The position numbers were made by a program, and so were the translations under genes. From Actinoplanes flavus (GTDB taxonomy: Bacteria > Actinomycetota > Actinomycetes > Mycobacteriales > Micromonosporaceae), in the NCBI RefSeq assembly GCF_017592555.1, contig NZ_JAGFNS010000027.1, positions 62,001 to 126,000 on the forward strand: DNA of 64,000 bases, written 5' to 3'. The notes under the pieces were generated by a model. That model searched no databases. It was not told the DNA's origin and saw nothing but the letters and a program-made list of their open reading frames with translations. Shown in pieces: positions 63,099-64,000 of this stretch (its first letter is position 1; each line of letters opens with the position of its first letter).

Positions 63099-63677
63099 AT
63101 GGGAAGCACCTATCAGACCGTGCTGGCCACCGGCGACCTGGACGGCGTCCGTAGAGCGCTGGCCGAGTCCCGGCAGAAGGCCGTGATCATTCCGGTGGCC
63201 GAGCGGCGCTGGGCGGTGATCCCTCGCGGCGAGAGCGGCTACGCCGAGACCGCGACCCTGGCCCGGCTCATGAGTCTGCGCGCCGGTGAATACGCGGCCC
63301 GGTTCGAGATGTACGACTCCGACGCACTGCTCGTGGAGATCCTGCACCGCGGGGCGACCGTCCACGACTACGTCTCCGAGCAGCGGTTCGTCATCGAGGA
63401 CTGGGATGACGACGACAACGAGATCCTGGTCGACCTGCGTGGCAACGTCTACCACGATCTGGAGGACGTGCCGCGCGGGCCGTATGGCGCCGACCCGTCG
63501 GCATTCGTTCCGCTCGGCGTCGGCACTGTTGACCTGGCCTCACTCGACGATGCCCTACGTGGTCCACAGTTGAGGGCCGAGTCGCAACATCATGACGCGA
63601 TGCATGCTCTCAATGTTGATCCTCGTCCACTGCAGATGACATATGAACAGGCCCGCAAGTCACGTCTCGGCGTCTGA
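63099..63677 (+). CDS. Hypothetical protein, 192 residues
   Basis: The soluble acidic protein has MGSTYQTVLATGDLDGVRRALAESRQKAVIIPV, then ERRWAVIPRGESGYAETATLARLMS, FEMYDSDALLVEILHRGATVHDYVSEQ and a distinctive acidic EDWDDDDNEILVDLRG segment. The mix of strands and helices and the acidic loop recall immunity-like or regulatory proteins, but I recognise no family. The mRNA is probably leaderless. Its 3' end overlaps the convergent proline-rich gene by 18 bases. Confidence 0.7.
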   Translation: MGSTYQTVLATGDLDGVRRALAESRQKAVIIPVAERRWAVIPRGESGYAETATLARLMSLRAGEYAARFEMYDSDALLVEILHRGATVHDYVSEQRFVIEDWDDDDNEILVDLRGNVYHDLEDVPRGPYGADPSAFVPLGVGTVDLASLDDALRGPQLRAESQHHDAMHALNVDPRPLQMTYEQARKSRLGV

Positions 63678-64000
63678 GCGGCCGCCCGGCCCGAGCGGCG
63701 GATACGGCAGGTGAGGCGGCGCGGCGCCGGTTGGCGGCCGGGACCGTCCGGGCGGTGGATACGGCAGCTGCGGGGGTTCGGGGGCGGTTGGCGGTGAGGG
63801 CGGTGCGGTGGCGGTTGGCGGCCGGGCCAGTCCGGGCGGTGGATACGGCAGCCGTGGCGGTTCGGTGGCGGTTGGTGGTCGGGCCAGTCCGGGCGGTGGA
63901 TACGGCAGCCGTGGCCGTTCGGTGGCGGTTGGCGGCCGGGACCGTCCGGGCGGTGGATACGGCAGCTGCGGGGGTTCGGTGGCGGTTGGTGGTCGGGCCG
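63660..64000 (-). CDS. C-terminal part of a proline-rich repeat protein
   Basis: The frame enters from the right edge and is open for 113 codons until TGA at 63660-63662; no start is in the window. It is a run of 19-residue repeats LPYPPPGLARPPTATEPPR (variants LPYPPPGRSRPPTATERPR), ending in a diverged copy LPYPPLGPGGRSDAET. Such YPPPG-rich segments occur as flexible tails or linkers on actinobacterial membrane proteins and kinases; the main domain lies outside. The opposite strand has no start and stops at 63712. The coding call rests on the open frame and regular 57-base units. Confidence 0.6.
   Translation of the reverse strand, partial: ARPPTATEPPQLPYPPPGRSRPPTATERPRLPYPPPGLARPPTATEPPRLPYPPPGLARPPTATAPPSPPTAPEPPQLPYPPPGRSRPPTGAAPPHLPYPPLGPGGRSDAET
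63748..64000 (-). repeat. 57-base tandem repeat array
   Basis: On the plus strand the units begin at 63748, 63832, 63889 and 63946 with CCGGGCGGTGGATACGGCAG; the first unit is 84 bases because of a 27-base insertion, the others 57. Both lengths are multiples of three, in keeping with the proline-rich reading frame on the minus strand. Confidence 0.85.

Noticed and set aside
63748..64000. Repeat array as a CRISPR
   Set aside because: The units are contiguous 57-base copies without unique spacers, and no cas genes are present; it is a coding tandem repeat.

Overview
The window is about 73% G+C by eye, with long genes, frequent GTG starts, GGAGG-type ribosome binding sites and strong third-position G/C bias. 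Together with CBM2-bearing cellulases, an AfsR-type regulator and an F420-type luciferase-like oxidoreductase, this points to a soil actinobacterium. Micromonosporaceae, possibly Actinoplanes, is the best guess; this is inference. No rRNA, tRNA, CRISPR array, transposase or phage gene was seen, so it looks like ordinary chromosome.

Layout. 0-9 kb: the start of a UDP-sugar dehydrogenase gene, then a secreted cellulose and xyloglucan degradation operon (GH74 xyloglucanase, GH48 cellobiohydrolase, AA10 lytic polysaccharide monooxygenase, all with CBM2). A perfect CebR/CelR-type operator precedes it. A Tat-exported SGNH hydrolase follows. A second perfect copy of the operator lies before a CBM2-SGNH esterase at 21.7-22.7 kb, so the two loci probably form one regulon. 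9-22 kb: an AfsR-like SARP regulator, a YciO-like protein, a Nudix hydrolase, a SWIM zinc-finger protein, succinate-semialdehyde dehydrogenase, a solitary XylF-like sugar-binding lipoprotein, an AlaX-like editing protein, Uma2, a luciferase-like oxidoreductase, smpB and small unknowns. 23-31 kb: glycolate oxidase glcDEF in one tightly overlapping operon, a lipoprotein, and pyruvate phosphate dikinase followed by an extraordinary G20/C12 tract. 31-40 kb: a methyltransferase, a large unknown protein, VOC, DUF4259 and YceI proteins, RecQ, and a one-piece PAS/PP2C/ATPase/STAS signalling protein.

40.2-49.1 kb is the most interesting region. A stand-alone GTP cyclohydrolase II and a RibD-type reductase sit beside a UPF0104 flippase-like membrane protein, a methyltransferase, a GT4 glycosyltransferase, a 6-pyruvoyl-tetrahydropterin-synthase-like protein that has lost catalytic and zinc residues, an MDR dehydrogenase without the catalytic-zinc cysteine, a CDP-alcohol phosphatidyltransferase and a metallophosphoesterase. 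These could form a pathway that turns GTP into a glycosylated or lipid-linked pyrimidine or pterin-like product. That is a hypothesis; I know of no described system that matches it. Two of its genes carry in-frame tandem-repeat expansions, and a 26-bp-stem hairpin lies between them.

49-64 kb: a pilin-like small protein, an alpha/beta hydrolase, a VanJ-like membrane phosphatase, a BtuF-like protein without a signal peptide, HtpG, a PfkB kinase coupled to a 52-residue membrane protein, an MFS-TetR pair, a secreted TAP-type peptidase, a GntP permease and an unknown, probably leaderless gene. The end of a proline-rich gene made of 19-residue repeats enters from the right edge. Degenerate tandem repeats, mostly with periods divisible by three, recur in gaps and at gene ends across the window.
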